Shown here: positions 54,648-63,805 of the stretch, in pieces
Layout: the number at the start of each line of letters is the position of its first letter
Numbering within the stretch: position 1 is the first letter of the stretch
DNA from: Pseudomonas sp. ERMR1:02
GTDB taxonomy: Bacteria > Pseudomonadota > Gammaproteobacteria > Pseudomonadales > Pseudomonadaceae
Direction of reading: 5' to 3'
DNA length: 63,805 nucleotides
Assembly: GCF_002277815.1 (NCBI RefSeq)
Contig: NZ_NKJI01000027.1
Span: 1 to 63,805 of the forward strand
The notes under the pieces: model-generated
Told to the model about the DNA's origin: nothing
Seen by the model: only the letters and a program-made list of their open reading frames with translations
Database searches by the model: none
Program-made: the position numbers and the translations under genes

Positions 54648-57032
54648 TCAGTGAGCGAACAACGAATTACCCTTCTGCCCCGCCAGTTTCTCCGGTTTGA
54701 TCAGGAACCGCGCCAGCGCAGGCAGCAGCCACAGTGCGCCGAACATGTTCCACAGCAGCATGAAGGTCAGCATCAGGCCCATGTCGGCCTGGAACTTGAT
54801 GGCCGAGAAGATCCAGGTGCACACGCCAATGGCCAGGCACAGACCGGTGAACAGCACGGCTTTACCGGTGGACTTCAGCGTCTGGTAGTACGCCTCTTGC
54901 AGTGGCATGCCGGCACGCAGGAAGCTTTCCAGACGGCTGTAGATGTAGATGCCGTAGTCCACGCCGATCCCCACACCCAATGCCACCACCGGCAGAGTCG
55001 CGACCTTCACGCCGATGCCCATGAAGGCCATCAGGGCGTTACCCAGCACCGAGGTCAGCACCAGCGGCAGCACGATGCACAAGGTCGCCGCCCAGGAACG
55101 GAAGGTGATCATGCACATGACCGCCACGCAGATGTACACCAGGATCAGAATGGTCAGCTCGGACTTCTTGATCACTTCGTTGGTGGCCGCCTCGATGCCG
55201 GCGTTACCGGCGGCGAGGATGAACTCCAGGCCTTCTTTGTTGTTTTCCTTGGCGAAGTCCTGCACCGCATGCACCGCGCGATCCAGGGTTTCAGCCTTGT
55301 GATCGTTGAGGAACACGAGTACTGGCGCCAGGGAGCAATTGTTGTTGTACAGGCCATCGGCACGGGCAATGGAGTTGTTCAACACGTCCGGGTTACGCGA
55401 CAGGGTTTCCCATTTCAGGTTGCCCTCGTTCATGCCCTTGATCATCTGCTTGGACACGGTCACCAGGGAAATCGCCGACTGCACGCCCTCGGTGTTCTGC
55501 ATCTTCCACATCAGCTCATCGATTGGCGCCATGGCTTCGTAGCGCGAACAACCTTCGGACTTGGTCTTGACCATCACCACCAACACATCGGAACTGGTGG
55601 AGTAGTTGCTGATGATGAAGTTGTTGTCCTTGTTGTAGCGCGAGTCCGGACGCAGCTCCGGTGCACCCTGATCGAGGTCACCGATCTTCAGGTTCTGGCT
55701 GTACCAGAGACCGCCGCCAAAGGCGATCAAGGCCAGCAGGATCGAGACCGGAGCGACTTTAGCGCTGGCAAAGTTCGCCAGTAGTCGCCAGAACGGGTGT
55801 TCGCGGTGCGCGTCTTTCTTGCTGCGCTCGACTGCTCGTTTGCTGATGCCGACGTAGGAAATCGCCACTGGCAACAGGATCAGGTTGGTGAACACGATCA
55901 CCGCCACGCCAATGGACGCGCCGATGGCCAGCTCACGGATCACGCCGATATCGATGATCAGCAGTGTGATGAAACCCACCGCATCAGCGAGGATCGCGAT
56001 CATCCCCGGCAGGAACAGTTGACGGAAGGTCCGGCGTGCCGCGGTCAGGGCGTTGTCCGCCTCACTGGATTGCAGGGCGATACCGTTGATCTTCTGCACG
56101 CCGTGGGAAATACCGATGGCGAAGATCAGGAACGGGACCAGCATCGAGTAAGGATCCAGCCCGAACCCGAAGAAGTGCATCAATCCGAGTTGCCACACCA
56201 CCGCCACCAGCGTCGTGCTCAACACCGCCACGGTGCTACGCAGGCAGTTAGTGAACCACAGCAGCAGGATCAAGGTGATGACAAAGGCAATACCGAAGAA
56301 CATCACCACCATGACCAGGCCATCGATCAGGTCGCCAACCTTCTTGGCGAAACCGACGATGTGAATCTTGACGTTGGGGTTCTGCGCTTCGAACTTGTTG
56401 CGGATCTTGTCTTCAAGTTCGTGGGAAAACTTGCGATAGTCCAGCGCCAGCAACTTGCCCTGGTCCTGCGGGTCCGGGTAGGACTCCAGCAGCGGGATAT
56501 CGACGATGCTCGACTTGAAATCGTTGGCCACCAACCGCCCGACCTGCCCGGACTTGAGCACGTTGTTGCGCAACGTATCCAGACTTTGCTGCGAACCGTT
56601 GTAGCTCTGCGGAATCACTTCACCACCGGCGAAGCCCTCTTCAGTCACTTCGGTCCAGCGTACACTCGGACTCCACAACGACTTCAGGCCGGAACGATCC
56701 ACGCCGGAGATGTAGAACACCTCGTCGTTGATCTGGCGCAGCGTCTCCATGTATTCCTTGGAGAAGATGTCGCCGTCTTTGGCTTCCACGGAAATCCGCA
56801 CGGTGTTGCCCAGGTTCGCCAGATCGTTGCGGTGCTCCATCATCTTTTGGATGAAGGGATGCTCCAGCGGGATCATTTTTTCAAAACTGGTGGACGGCCG
56901 GATCAGCGTCGCCTGCCAGAACAGGAAGATGCTGACCAGCAGGCAGATCGTGATCACTGCCGGGCGGTTGTTGAAAATCAGGCGTTCAAGAAACGTCGCC
57001 TTGTCCTGATGATGAGTACTCAAGGAAGTCAT
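54648..57032 (-). CDS. RND-superfamily exporter (MMPL/HAE2-like)
   Basis: A 794-aa membrane protein with the RND layout reduced in size: helix 1 (AVITICLLVSIFLFWQATLI), a ~200-residue periplasmic loop, a block of five helices (GLVMVVMFFGIAFVITLILL; FLIFAIGISHGVQKINGIAL), helix 7 (VSILLALIAFGGGLWYS), a second loop with SYST-type residues, and a final helix block (LPVVALGVGIGVDYGIYIYS). The GIGVDYG motif marks the sterol-sensing/MMPL-type exporter group. The ribosome site AGAAGG lies seven bases before ATG 57032. It is preceded by a YCF48 gene 28 bases away, a common pairing. Substrate unknown, possibly lipid or hydrophobic. Confidence 0.88.
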   Translation of the reverse strand: MTSLSTHHQDKATFLERLIFNNRPAVITICLLVSIFLFWQATLIRPSTSFEKMIPLEHPFIQKMMEHRNDLANLGNTVRISVEAKDGDIFSKEYMETLRQINDEVFYISGVDRSGLKSLWSPSVRWTEVTEEGFAGGEVIPQSYNGSQQSLDTLRNNVLKSGQVGRLVANDFKSSIVDIPLLESYPDPQDQGKLLALDYRKFSHELEDKIRNKFEAQNPNVKIHIVGFAKKVGDLIDGLVMVVMFFGIAFVITLILLLWFTNCLRSTVAVLSTTLVAVVWQLGLMHFFGFGLDPYSMLVPFLIFAIGISHGVQKINGIALQSSEADNALTAARRTFRQLFLPGMIAILADAVGFITLLIIDIGVIRELAIGASIGVAVIVFTNLILLPVAISYVGISKRAVERSKKDAHREHPFWRLLANFASAKVAPVSILLALIAFGGGLWYSQNLKIGDLDQGAPELRPDSRYNKDNNFIISNYSTSSDVLVVMVKTKSEGCSRYEAMAPIDELMWKMQNTEGVQSAISLVTVSKQMIKGMNEGNLKWETLSRNPDVLNNSIARADGLYNNNCSLAPVLVFLNDHKAETLDRAVHAVQDFAKENNKEGLEFILAAGNAGIEAATNEVIKKSELTILILVYICVAVMCMITFRSWAATLCIVLPLVLTSVLGNALMAFMGIGVKVATLPVVALGVGIGVDYGIYIYSRLESFLRAGMPLQEAYYQTLKSTGKAVLFTGLCLAIGVCTWIFSAIKFQADMGLMLTFMLLWNMFGALWLLPALARFLIKPEKLAGQKGNSLFAH

Positions 57033-57060
57033 AGCCCCGCCTTCTTATTATTAACCTGGC

Positions 57061-58113
57061 TCATTTGCCCAGCTCGGCGCCATTTGGCGAAGTGGCGCGA
57101 ACGCCGCCCTGTCCACCCAGAATCAGATTGCCATTCCCTGCGCCAACTACCGAAGAGATGGAAATACGATCCCGCCGGTTGAAGACGCTGAATGTCTCGC
57201 CGTTGTTGCTGCTGCTGATCACCGAACCACCGTTGCCGACGATCACGATGGAACCATCGTCGAGCAACGTACCGCCGGACAGACCGAACTCCAGGGCACC
57301 GCGTTCAGCCTTGAGCTCGACTTGCTCCCAAGTGCTGCCGAAATCCGTGGAGCGGTAAAGATTGCCGCGCAGGCCATAGGCCAACACCGTATTGGCCTGC
57401 GCGGTGCCGATCACACCGAACAGCGAACCTTGGTACGGACCTTCGAGTTTTTCCCAGGTCTGACCCCAATCGGCGGAACGGAACATGCTGCCCTGCTCGC
57501 CAACGATGAACAGTCCAGCATCCTTGACCGCGGTGATTGCGTTGAGGTGGTACTGGTCTTCGTTGTCGAGGCGGTCGCTGACGTCTTGCCAGTTTTTCCC
57601 ACCATCGGTGGTGGCCATCAGCGCACCATAAGCGCCCACGGCAAATCCACTGTTGACGTCCTGAAACCAGACGTCGAGCAGCGGCGATTCGCGTTTGAGA
57701 TTTTCAAATTGCTTGCTCCAAGTGACACCACCGTCCTCGCTGGCGAGGATCTGCGCGTCATGACCGACGGCCCAGCCGTGCTTGTCATCGACAAAGAACA
57801 CCGAGGTCAGCAATTGCCGGGTCGGCACCTTGGCCTGGGTCCAGGTCGCGCCCTGGTCATCGGAATAAAGAATATGCCCACGATCCCCAACCGCCACCAG
57901 GCGCTTGCCTGCATGTACAACATCGAGGACCAGGCTTTTGCTGGCCTTGGCCGATTCAACGGAATAAACAACGTCGGATGCCGGCGCGTCAGCCGCCAGC
58001 ACTGATCCCGACCACACGGTACAGCCCAACAGCGAGAGCGCTGTAGCCAGCAACGCGAATTTGCGTAGTGCCGGTGGGCGGCAGATACCCACACCCATGA
58101 CAGGCTCACTCAT
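57061..58113 (-). CDS. exported YCF48/photosystem assembly-like beta-propeller
   Basis: A 350-aa protein with a signal peptide (possible lipobox LSLLGC, Cys31) and repeated BNR/sialidase-like Asp-box blades: ILYSDDQGATWTQAKV, ILASEDGGVTWSKQFEN, LMATTDGGKNWQDVS, MFRSADWGQTWEKLEG, LYRSTDFGSTWEQVEL. This is the YCF48 family. Its start ATG 58113 follows GAGGAAGG at good spacing. It is directly upstream of the RND exporter and probably forms its periplasmic partner. In other Pseudomonas, DUF1302 and DUF1329 genes often precede this pair; none is seen here. Confidence 0.87.
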   Translation of the reverse strand: MSEPVMGVGICRPPALRKFALLATALSLLGCTVWSGSVLAADAPASDVVYSVESAKASKSLVLDVVHAGKRLVAVGDRGHILYSDDQGATWTQAKVPTRQLLTSVFFVDDKHGWAVGHDAQILASEDGGVTWSKQFENLKRESPLLDVWFQDVNSGFAVGAYGALMATTDGGKNWQDVSDRLDNEDQYHLNAITAVKDAGLFIVGEQGSMFRSADWGQTWEKLEGPYQGSLFGVIGTAQANTVLAYGLRGNLYRSTDFGSTWEQVELKAERGALEFGLSGGTLLDDGSIVIVGNGGSVISSSNNGETFSVFNRRDRISISSVVGAGNGNLILGGQGGVRATSPNGAELGK

Positions 58114-58363
58114 AGACCTTCCTCTTTATTATTGTTGGGTCGTTCAACCTTTCAGGGCGCCGCGAGGGTCCTCGTCGGGATGACCTGTTTCAGAGCATTG
58201 TCCTGAAACCCGCAATCCAGAGCCCCTTCGGAAGCTGGCTTATCCTATCGGTGTTATTCGAGGGCTGACAATCGACGGTGCGTTATGTTTTGTTAACCAG
58301 AGGGGGTATGGGGGTTTTCTGAATGGGTCGGTATTTGCTGGGGTGATGGTGATGGTGGTTGGT

Positions 58364-58630
58364 GTACATATCCGTTTTTTCGGTAACGGCGGCTGGCGGT
58401 TTCGCTCTTACAGCGAGTCCCTTTTTCAAACGCCAAAAAGGAACCAAAAGGCTTCGCCCCGGCGTACGGCACCTCGCCGAGGCTCGGTGTTCCCTCGCTA
58501 CGGTGCCCATCAGGGGGCATCGCCTCCGGTTTGCTTCGCTGCACCTCCTCTCGATGTGTGCGGCTTCGCCGCACGGCGCTGCGCGCCTAACCCCTGATGA
58601 ACACCTACGCTCGGCCTGCCGAAGGGGCGA
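58364..58630. repeat. left arm of a large imperfect inverted repeat
   Basis: About 267 bases starting GTACATATCCG that align, with scattered differences, to the reverse complement of 58923-59188. Shared blocks include GGTTTCGC, CGCCCCGGCGT, GCTTCGCTGCACCT, ACGGCGCTGCGCGCC and GATGAACACCT. Open frames across it are not protein-like. Confidence 0.8.
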
Positions 58631-58680
58631 AAGATCAAAAGCCAGATCAAAATCAAGAGCCAGAGCAGATCGAGGATCTC

Positions 58681-58780
58681 TGTAGGAGCGAGCCTGCTCG
58701 CGATGAACGAGAGAACACCGTTGGGTGTCAGGCTGCCAGCGTTATCGTTGACGATCATCGCGAGCAGGCTCGCTCCTACA
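58681..58780. repeat. REP inverted pair inside the large repeat
   Basis: TGTAGGAGCGAGCCTGCTCG at 58681 faces the copy ending at 58780. It lies in the spacer between the two long arms. A single half-element (CATCGCGAGCAAGCCCGCTC) follows at about 58823-58846. Confidence 0.9.
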
Positions 58781-58922
58781 GGGGAACGCGTTCATCCGCG
58801 AAATCAGGTCGGCTGCCAGGCCGCCATCGCGAGCAAGCCCGCTCCCGCCGAAAGCAGACCTGCGAACACCCACTCATCAGGCCGAGCGTTAGCTCGCCTT
58901 AAGCTTTTGATCTTGATCCACC

Positions 58923-59188
58923 CGCCCCTTCGGCAGGCTGAGTGGAGGTGTTCATCCGGGGATTGGCGCGCAGCGCCGTTCGACGCAGTCGAACACATTG
59001 CATGTAGGTGCAGCGAAGCCAACCGGAGGGCAATGCCCCGGATGGATACCGGAGCGAAGGAACCCCGAGCCTTGGCGAGGGGCCGGACGCCGGGGCGAGA
59101 CCTTTGCTTCCTTTGGGGCGTTTGCCAAAGGGAGTCGGCCGTCAGGGCGAAACCATAGGTGGCCGTGCCCCAAGGAATGGATATGTAC
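58923..59188. repeat. right arm of the large imperfect inverted repeat
   Basis: Inverse complement of 58364-58630 with roughly one base in five different. The arms and spacer together form a non-coding region of about 825 bases between the YCF48 gene and pepN. No gene is recognisable from 58114 to 59247. Confidence 0.8.
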
Positions 59189-59247
59189 TCAGTCACCCAA
59201 GAACCTGGTCGGCCCGAAGGCCGCCAAGTCCAAGGCCAAACCAAGTA

Positions 59248-61904
59248 TCAAGCCAGGCTCTTGCTGACCACCTCAAACACATCACTAGACAACTGGCCCG
59301 AAGCCCGAATCCGCTCCAGCTCCCCTTTCATCAACGCCTGACGAGCATCGTCATACTTTCGCCACCGCGTCAAAGGCGCCAACTGCCGAGAAGCAATCTG
59401 CGGATTGAACCCGTTCAGCTCGATCACCAGATCCGCCAGGAAGCGATACCCGGAACCATCCGCCGCATGGAAGTTGATCAGGTTCTGCCCGGCAAACGCA
59501 CCGACCAGCGCCCGCACCTTGTTCGGGTTCTTGATGTTGAACGCAGGATGCTGCATCAACTGACGAACCCGCTCCAGACCACCCGGCATCACACTGCCGG
59601 CCTGAACGCTGAACCACTGGTCCATGACCAGCGGGTTGTCACTGAAGTGCGCGGCGAAGCTGGCCAGTGCCTTGGCTTTCTGCTCCTCGAACGGCGAGTT
59701 GACCAACACCGCGAGCGCAGTCAAACGCTCGGTCATGTTGTCGCACGCGTCGAACTGTTCCAGCGTCGCCGCCAGAACTTGCGGCTTGCCGCTGAGCATC
59801 AGGTACGACAGCGCAATGTTCTGCAACGCACGACGGGCGAAATGTTCGGCCTCGGCCACATACGGGGTAAGCTTGGACAGATCGCGGTTGGCCTGATAAC
59901 GCAGCCACAGGCCTTCGAACAATGCGTCAGCCAGTTGCTTGCGGGCGAACTCGCGGGCGGTGTGAATGGCTTCAACGTCCGCCACTTCGCTGATTTCAGT
60001 CAGATACGCTTCGCTTGGCAGTGACAGCATTTCCGCGACCATGGCCTGGTCTAGCGTCTCGTCGGACAGCACAGTACGCAAGGCCGAAACCAGACGCTGA
60101 TCAAGTACCAGCGCTTCGCCTTGCTGTTGCTGGGCAATCAGTTCTTGCAGCACCTGCACCGACAATTGCTGGCCGGCATCCCAGCGATTGAAACCATCGC
60201 TGTCGTGCTGCATCAGGAACATCAGCTGGTCGCGGTTGTAAGGAAAACTCAGTTTCACCGGCGCCGAGAAGCCACGCAGCAATGAAGGCAGCGGCTGTTC
60301 GGCGACGTCGATGAAGGTGAAGGTCTGCTCGGCCTCGGTCACGGAGATGACTCGCGAAGTGCCTTGCGCCGAGGCTTCACCGTTAAGACGCAGGGCAATC
60401 TCGGCGCCTTTGCTATCGAGCAGGCCGAGTTCGACTGGAATCACGAACGGCAGTTTTTCCAACTTGTCCGGGGTTTGCGGGCAGCTCTGACGGAACGTCA
60501 GGCTGTAGGTTTTCGCCGCCGTGTCGTAGGACTCGCTGACCGCCAGACGTGGCGTACCAGCCTGGCTGTACCAGCGCTTGAATTGCGTCAGGTCGACACC
60601 ATTGGCGTCTTCCATGGCCTTGATGAAGTCATCGCAGGTCACGGCCTGGCCGTCGTGGCGTTCGAAGTACAGGTCACTGCCTTTACGGAAGCCTTCGGCG
60701 CCGAGCAAGGTGTGGATCATGCCGACCACTTCCGAACCCTTTTCGTACACGGTCAGGGTGTAGAAGTTGGAAATCTCGATGAAGCTGTCCGGGCGCACCG
60801 CGTGGGCCATGGGGCCTGCGTCTTCGGCGAACTGATGGGTACGCAGATAGGCGACGTCCTGGATACGCTTGACCGTGGCCGAATTCATGTCGGCGGAGAA
60901 ATGCGAATCGCGGAATACGGTGAAACCTTCCTTGAGCGACAACTGGAACCAGTCGCGGCAGGTCACGCGGTTGCCCGACCAGTTGTGGAAGTATTCGTGG
61001 GCCACGATAGCTTCGACCCGCTGGTGCGCGGCGTCGGTGGCGGTTTCGGCCTTGGCCAGCACGGCGCTGGAGTTGAAGATGTTGAGACCCTTGTTCTCCA
61101 TCGCGCCCATGTTGAAGTCATTCACGGCGACGATCATGAAGATGTCCAGATCGTACTCGCGGCCGTACACCTCTTCGTCCCAGCGCATGGATTTCTTCAA
61201 GCTGTTCATCGCGTGCTGGCACTTGTCGATGTTTTCCGGCTCGACGTAGATGCGCAACGCCACGGAACGCTCGGTCATGGTGGTGAAGGTGTCTTCGACG
61301 CACCACAAATCACCGGCCACCAGTGCGAACAGGTACGCCGGTTTCTTGAACGGGTCTTCCCAGGTCGCCCAGTGCCGGCCGTCTTCGCCAGGACCACTGG
61401 CAATCGGGTTGCCGTTGGACAGCAGTACCGGGTAGCTGTGCTGCTCAGCGACCACTGTGGTAGTGAACGTGCTCATCACGTCCGGGCGGTCGAGGTAATA
61501 GGTGATCTTGCGGAAACCTTCGGCTTCACACTGGGTGCAGAACATCGTGCCGGACTTGTACAGCCTTCCAGCGCGGTGTTGGTTTCCGGGTGAATGCGCA
61601 CGCTGGTGTCGACGGTGAAAGTGGTGCTGGTCGGGTGCAGGGTCAGGTGATTTTCGGTGAGCTGGTAGTCGGCAGCCGTCAGCTCGCGGTCGGCCAGATT
61701 TACCGACAGCAGGTCAAGATGCTGACCGTCCAGCACCAGCGGCGGCAGGCCCGGGCCACGCTCGGGGTTGCGGCGCATCACCAGTTGCGCATGGACCAGG
61801 CTGTGGTCCTCGAACAACTCGAAGGTCAGGTGTGTTTCGTCGATCAGGTACTCGGGCGCCTGATAGTCCTTGAGGTAGATCATCTTCGGTTGTTCGGTGC
61901 GCAT
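59248..61904 (-). pseudogene. pepN: aminopeptidase N (M1 family), single frameshift
   Basis: Zinc metallopeptidase that removes N-terminal residues in the cytoplasm. The N-terminal part from ATG 61904 (MRTEQPKMIYLKDYQAPEYL) and the rest in another frame (from MFCTQCEAEGFRKITYYLDR) together cover the whole protein. One base added at 61563 (GGCTG to GGCCTG on the coding strand) joins ALEG to LYKSGTMFCTQC. The restored length is 885 aa, the usual size. GAMEN is present (MGAMENKGLNIFN), as is the zinc site HEYFHNWSGN with the later Glu in LKEGFTVFRD. AGGA lies upstream of the start. The loss of one base in an otherwise perfect gene suggests a consensus error. Confidence 0.88.
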
Positions 61905-61914
61905 GCTGGAGTCC

Positions 61915-62745
61915 TTACTGATGCACGGCGAGCTGGTAGGCCGTGTATTTACGAATATTGATCACGCCGGTATCAAAGATCAGGTACTGGCCCTTGATCC
62001 CCAACAACGTGCCTTCGGCAATCGGGTTCTTGTCCAGGTTGAAGCTGACAATCTTGGCCGGGTACTGCTCGACCGGAAAACGGATTTCCAGCGGTTCGAC
62101 ATCGGCAATCGTCTGGATCGCCTGTAGGCCGAATCGCTCCTGCAACGCTTGCAGACCTTCGGCGCAGCTGTCGAACAACCGGTCGCGAACCTCGGCCAGG
62201 TCCACCGAAACCGCATCGCCCTTGAGCAAGGCACGCCAGTTGGTCTTGTCGGCGACCTGACTGCGGAACAGGTCCTCGACGAAGCCCGATTGCTGGCGGG
62301 TCGCGACGCGCATGATCGGCAACGCCTGACGTGCGCCCTGATCGATCCAGCGGGTCGGCAGCTGGGTGGCGCGGGTAATCCCGACTTTCACCCCGGATGA
62401 ATTCGACAGGTAAACGATGTGATCGGTCATGCAGAACTTCTCGCCCCACTCCGGCTCGCGGCAGGTGCCGGCGTCGAAATGGCAGCGTTCCGGGCTCATG
62501 ATGCACACGTCACACTGGGCCAGCTTGGTCATGCACGGGTAGCAGTAACCCTGGCTGAAACTGGTTTTGGTCTTGCGTCCGCAATGGGTACAGTGGATCG
62601 CCCCCAGGTATTCCAGGCGCACCGTGGTGCCGATCAACGGATTGACCGGAACCTCGACGTCGCCCAGACGAAATGCGTATTGCACGTTCGGCCCGTCCAG
62701 GCGCGCCGACATTTTACTGATTGCACCGCGGCCAATCTCGATCAA
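61915..62745 (-). CDS. DUF2797 zinc-ribbon protein
   Basis: A 276-aa protein with two Cys pairs typical of DUF2797: IHCTHCGRKTKTSFSQGYC with CYPCMTKLAQCDVC, then CHFDAGTCREPEWG, and a GIY-YIG-like segment (VKVGITRATQLPTRWIDQGA). It probably binds zinc; function unknown. I chose the TTG at 62745, which overlaps the stop of the upstream gene (TTGA) and gives the usual IEIGRGAISK beginning. The ATG at 62712 is the alternative. Ten bases separate its stop from the pepN start. Confidence 0.85.
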   Translation of the reverse strand: MIEIGRGAISKMSARLDGPNVQYAFRLGDVEVPVNPLIGTTVRLEYLGAIHCTHCGRKTKTSFSQGYCYPCMTKLAQCDVCIMSPERCHFDAGTCREPEWGEKFCMTDHIVYLSNSSGVKVGITRATQLPTRWIDQGARQALPIMRVATRQQSGFVEDLFRSQVADKTNWRALLKGDAVSVDLAEVRDRLFDSCAEGLQALQERFGLQAIQTIADVEPLEIRFPVEQYPAKIVSFNLDKNPIAEGTLLGIKGQYLIFDTGVINIRKYTAYQLAVHQ

Positions 62746-63002
62746 TGGATGGCATCCGACTTGAACAGGATATTGGGCACTTGAATCGATTTGGAGCTGC
62801 ATTCCTGCGGACCCATGTAACCGGTGCGCTCCTCCTCGGGCAGGTTCTGGACCTCCCAAGCGATCATCGCTTGCAGCGACAGTTCGCGTTGCTCGGAGGT
62901 GAGCTTGCCACCGTCGGACCATTTACCGATTTCCACCGCCAGTTTCAGGCTTTGGTAGATGTCCGGGGTAATGTTCTTGATCATTTCGTTAAAAGAGGAC
63001 AT
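62742..63002 (-). CDS. DUF1315 (YeaC-like) protein
   Basis: An 86-aa soluble protein with the DUF1315 pattern (MIKNITPDIYQSLKLAVEIG, KWSDGGKLTSEQRELSLQAM). Homologous to E. coli YeaC; function unknown. Its stop overlaps the next gene's TTG start, so it is coupled to DUF2797 and pepN. Confidence 0.88.
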   Translation of the reverse strand: MSSFNEMIKNITPDIYQSLKLAVEIGKWSDGGKLTSEQRELSLQAMIAWEVQNLPEEERTGYMGPQECSSKSIQVPNILFKSDAIH

Positions 63003-63032
63003 TCAGTCTCCGCGTTCTCTATTACATAATTT

Positions 63033-63805
63033 TCAGGCGGCCAGTTTACGGCGGTTGTACAAACCACCCAACAAACCGGTCAAGCATCCGACGAGCAGCC
63101 CGCTGACATGGGCCGCGTTGGCGATTTCACCGAAGCCGATCATCGAGACCAGGCCGGACAGGCACAGCAGCAACCAGACCAGCATCATCACCAGAACACC
63201 ACGAGGCAGGCGATAAGCGGCGTTCGGCGCCAGTAGCTGGAATATCCAGCAATGCCCGAGCAGGCCGTAAAGCACGCCGGACAGCCCGCCGAACAGGGTC
63301 GGGCCACTGAAAAGGTATTGGGTGTATTGGAAGCCAGGCTGAACAACAGGGTCAGGCCGATCAGGTTGAACTGCCCTGACGCGACTCGATGCGCCGCCCA
63401 ACTCCCAGTACCACATGCCGTTCATCGCCAAGTGCAGGATGCCGAAGTGGATGAGCATCGGCGTCACCAGTCGCCACCACTGCCCCGCCGCCAGGCTGTC
63501 GGCCAGGGGGGTGAAGTGGATGTATTCGCCGACGATGCGAAAATCGAGGAAGGTCAGCCAACGCATGGTGTCGAAGTTGTCGCCCAGCATCGTCAGCGCG
63601 CCGACCAGCACGCTCAGCAACAACACTGTTGCCGTCGCTTTGGCGTAGCGAACCTGCTCGACGAAGCCCGGCCGGTGAACGGTTTGTGCCACCGGTATAT
63701 CCAGCTGTTGATCAGGATCGCCCGCTGGAAAACGCTGGTACAAGGCGCGCACGTCTTCGCTGATGTTGTCCGCACCCACAACACTGCTCGCCCGCCTCTT
63801 CGCTG
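63033..63805 (-). pseudogene. rhomboid intramembrane serine protease, multiply frameshifted and cut by the window end
   Basis: C-terminal two thirds of a rhomboid protease: WWRLVTPMLIHFGILHLAMN (helix with the conserved His and Asn), GGLSGVLYGLLGHCWI (catalytic Ser in GGLSGVLYG), and HVSGLLVGCLTGLLGGLYNR (catalytic His). Between GMWYWELG and QYLFSGPTLF three single-base deletions, near 63323, 63370 and 63397, scramble about 25 residues and then restore the frame. The expected RRIESRQGS-FNLIGLTLLF is found in the other frames. Two more deletions near 63770 and 63784 break the N-terminus. The gene continues beyond 63805. Confidence 0.82.

Noticed and set aside
58283..59160. Several open frames of 70-150 codons in the 58-59 kb region
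   Set aside because: They run across the inverted repeat and REP elements in both directions and read as mirror images of one another. No start signal or protein-like composition.

Overview
The window is a chromosomal segment from a Pseudomonas, most likely of the P. fluorescens group. This rests on recognisable protein families and on the very dense REP palindromes of the Pseudomonas type (cores like GTAGGAGCGAGC and CGTTCCCACGC). Genes are tightly packed, often with ATGA start/stop overlaps. No tRNA, rRNA, CRISPR array or prophage is visible.

Layout. 0.2-9.2 kb: a complete MuxABC-OpmB (MdtABC-type) RND efflux operon on the minus strand, followed upstream by thiol peroxidase tpx. 10-17.4 kb: an accessory, decayed stretch with a frameshifted SRPBCC gene, a frameshifted YciI-like gene, a DUF6124 remnant, an outer-membrane protein remnant, an intact DUF1254 gene, a DUF58 remnant, an intact octaheme cytochrome c/TPR protein and a frameshifted lipoprotein gene. 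17.4-20.4 kb: a sulfite/nitrite reductase with its DUF934 partner, divergent from the first 123 codons of a ccoN-type oxidase gene. 20.5-26.7 kb: a hypothetical protein, GNAT, a carboxymuconolactone decarboxylase family gene divergent from a MocR regulator, a YgiN-like monooxygenase, a cupin, a lipoprotein and a hypothetical protein. 26.7-28.5 kb: a group IIC-like intron with its maturase, inserted directly after the terminator of gdhB (28.6-33.5 kb, the giant NAD-glutamate dehydrogenase). 34.6-41.5 kb: a MoxR/Bat-type operon. 41.8-47.2 kb: sbcD-sbcC-GST. 47.4-48.5 kb: four very small exported or membrane proteins. 48.6-54.5 kb: a lactonase, DUF5629, and a sugar-acid module (AraD1-type hydrolase, a deleted MFS transporter, an arabinonate-type dehydratase and a FadR-type regulator with two matching operators). 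54.6-58.1 kb: an RND/MMPL-type exporter with a YCF48 beta-propeller protein. 58.3-59.2 kb: a large imperfect inverted repeat. 59.2-63.8 kb: pepN, DUF2797, DUF1315 and a rhomboid protease that runs off the end.

The most important caution is that at least eleven single-base deletions, mostly in short homopolymers, interrupt genes that are normally intact, including pepN and the rhomboid gene. The pattern looks more like residual consensus error in the assembly than biological decay. It coexists with real decay: internal deletion of the MFS gene, truncation of ccoN, and loss of the 5' ends of the OMP and DUF58 genes. I found no convincing wholly new system. The observations most worth following are the octaheme-TPR cytochrome, the small-peptide cluster, the FadR operator pair and the terminator-targeted intron.
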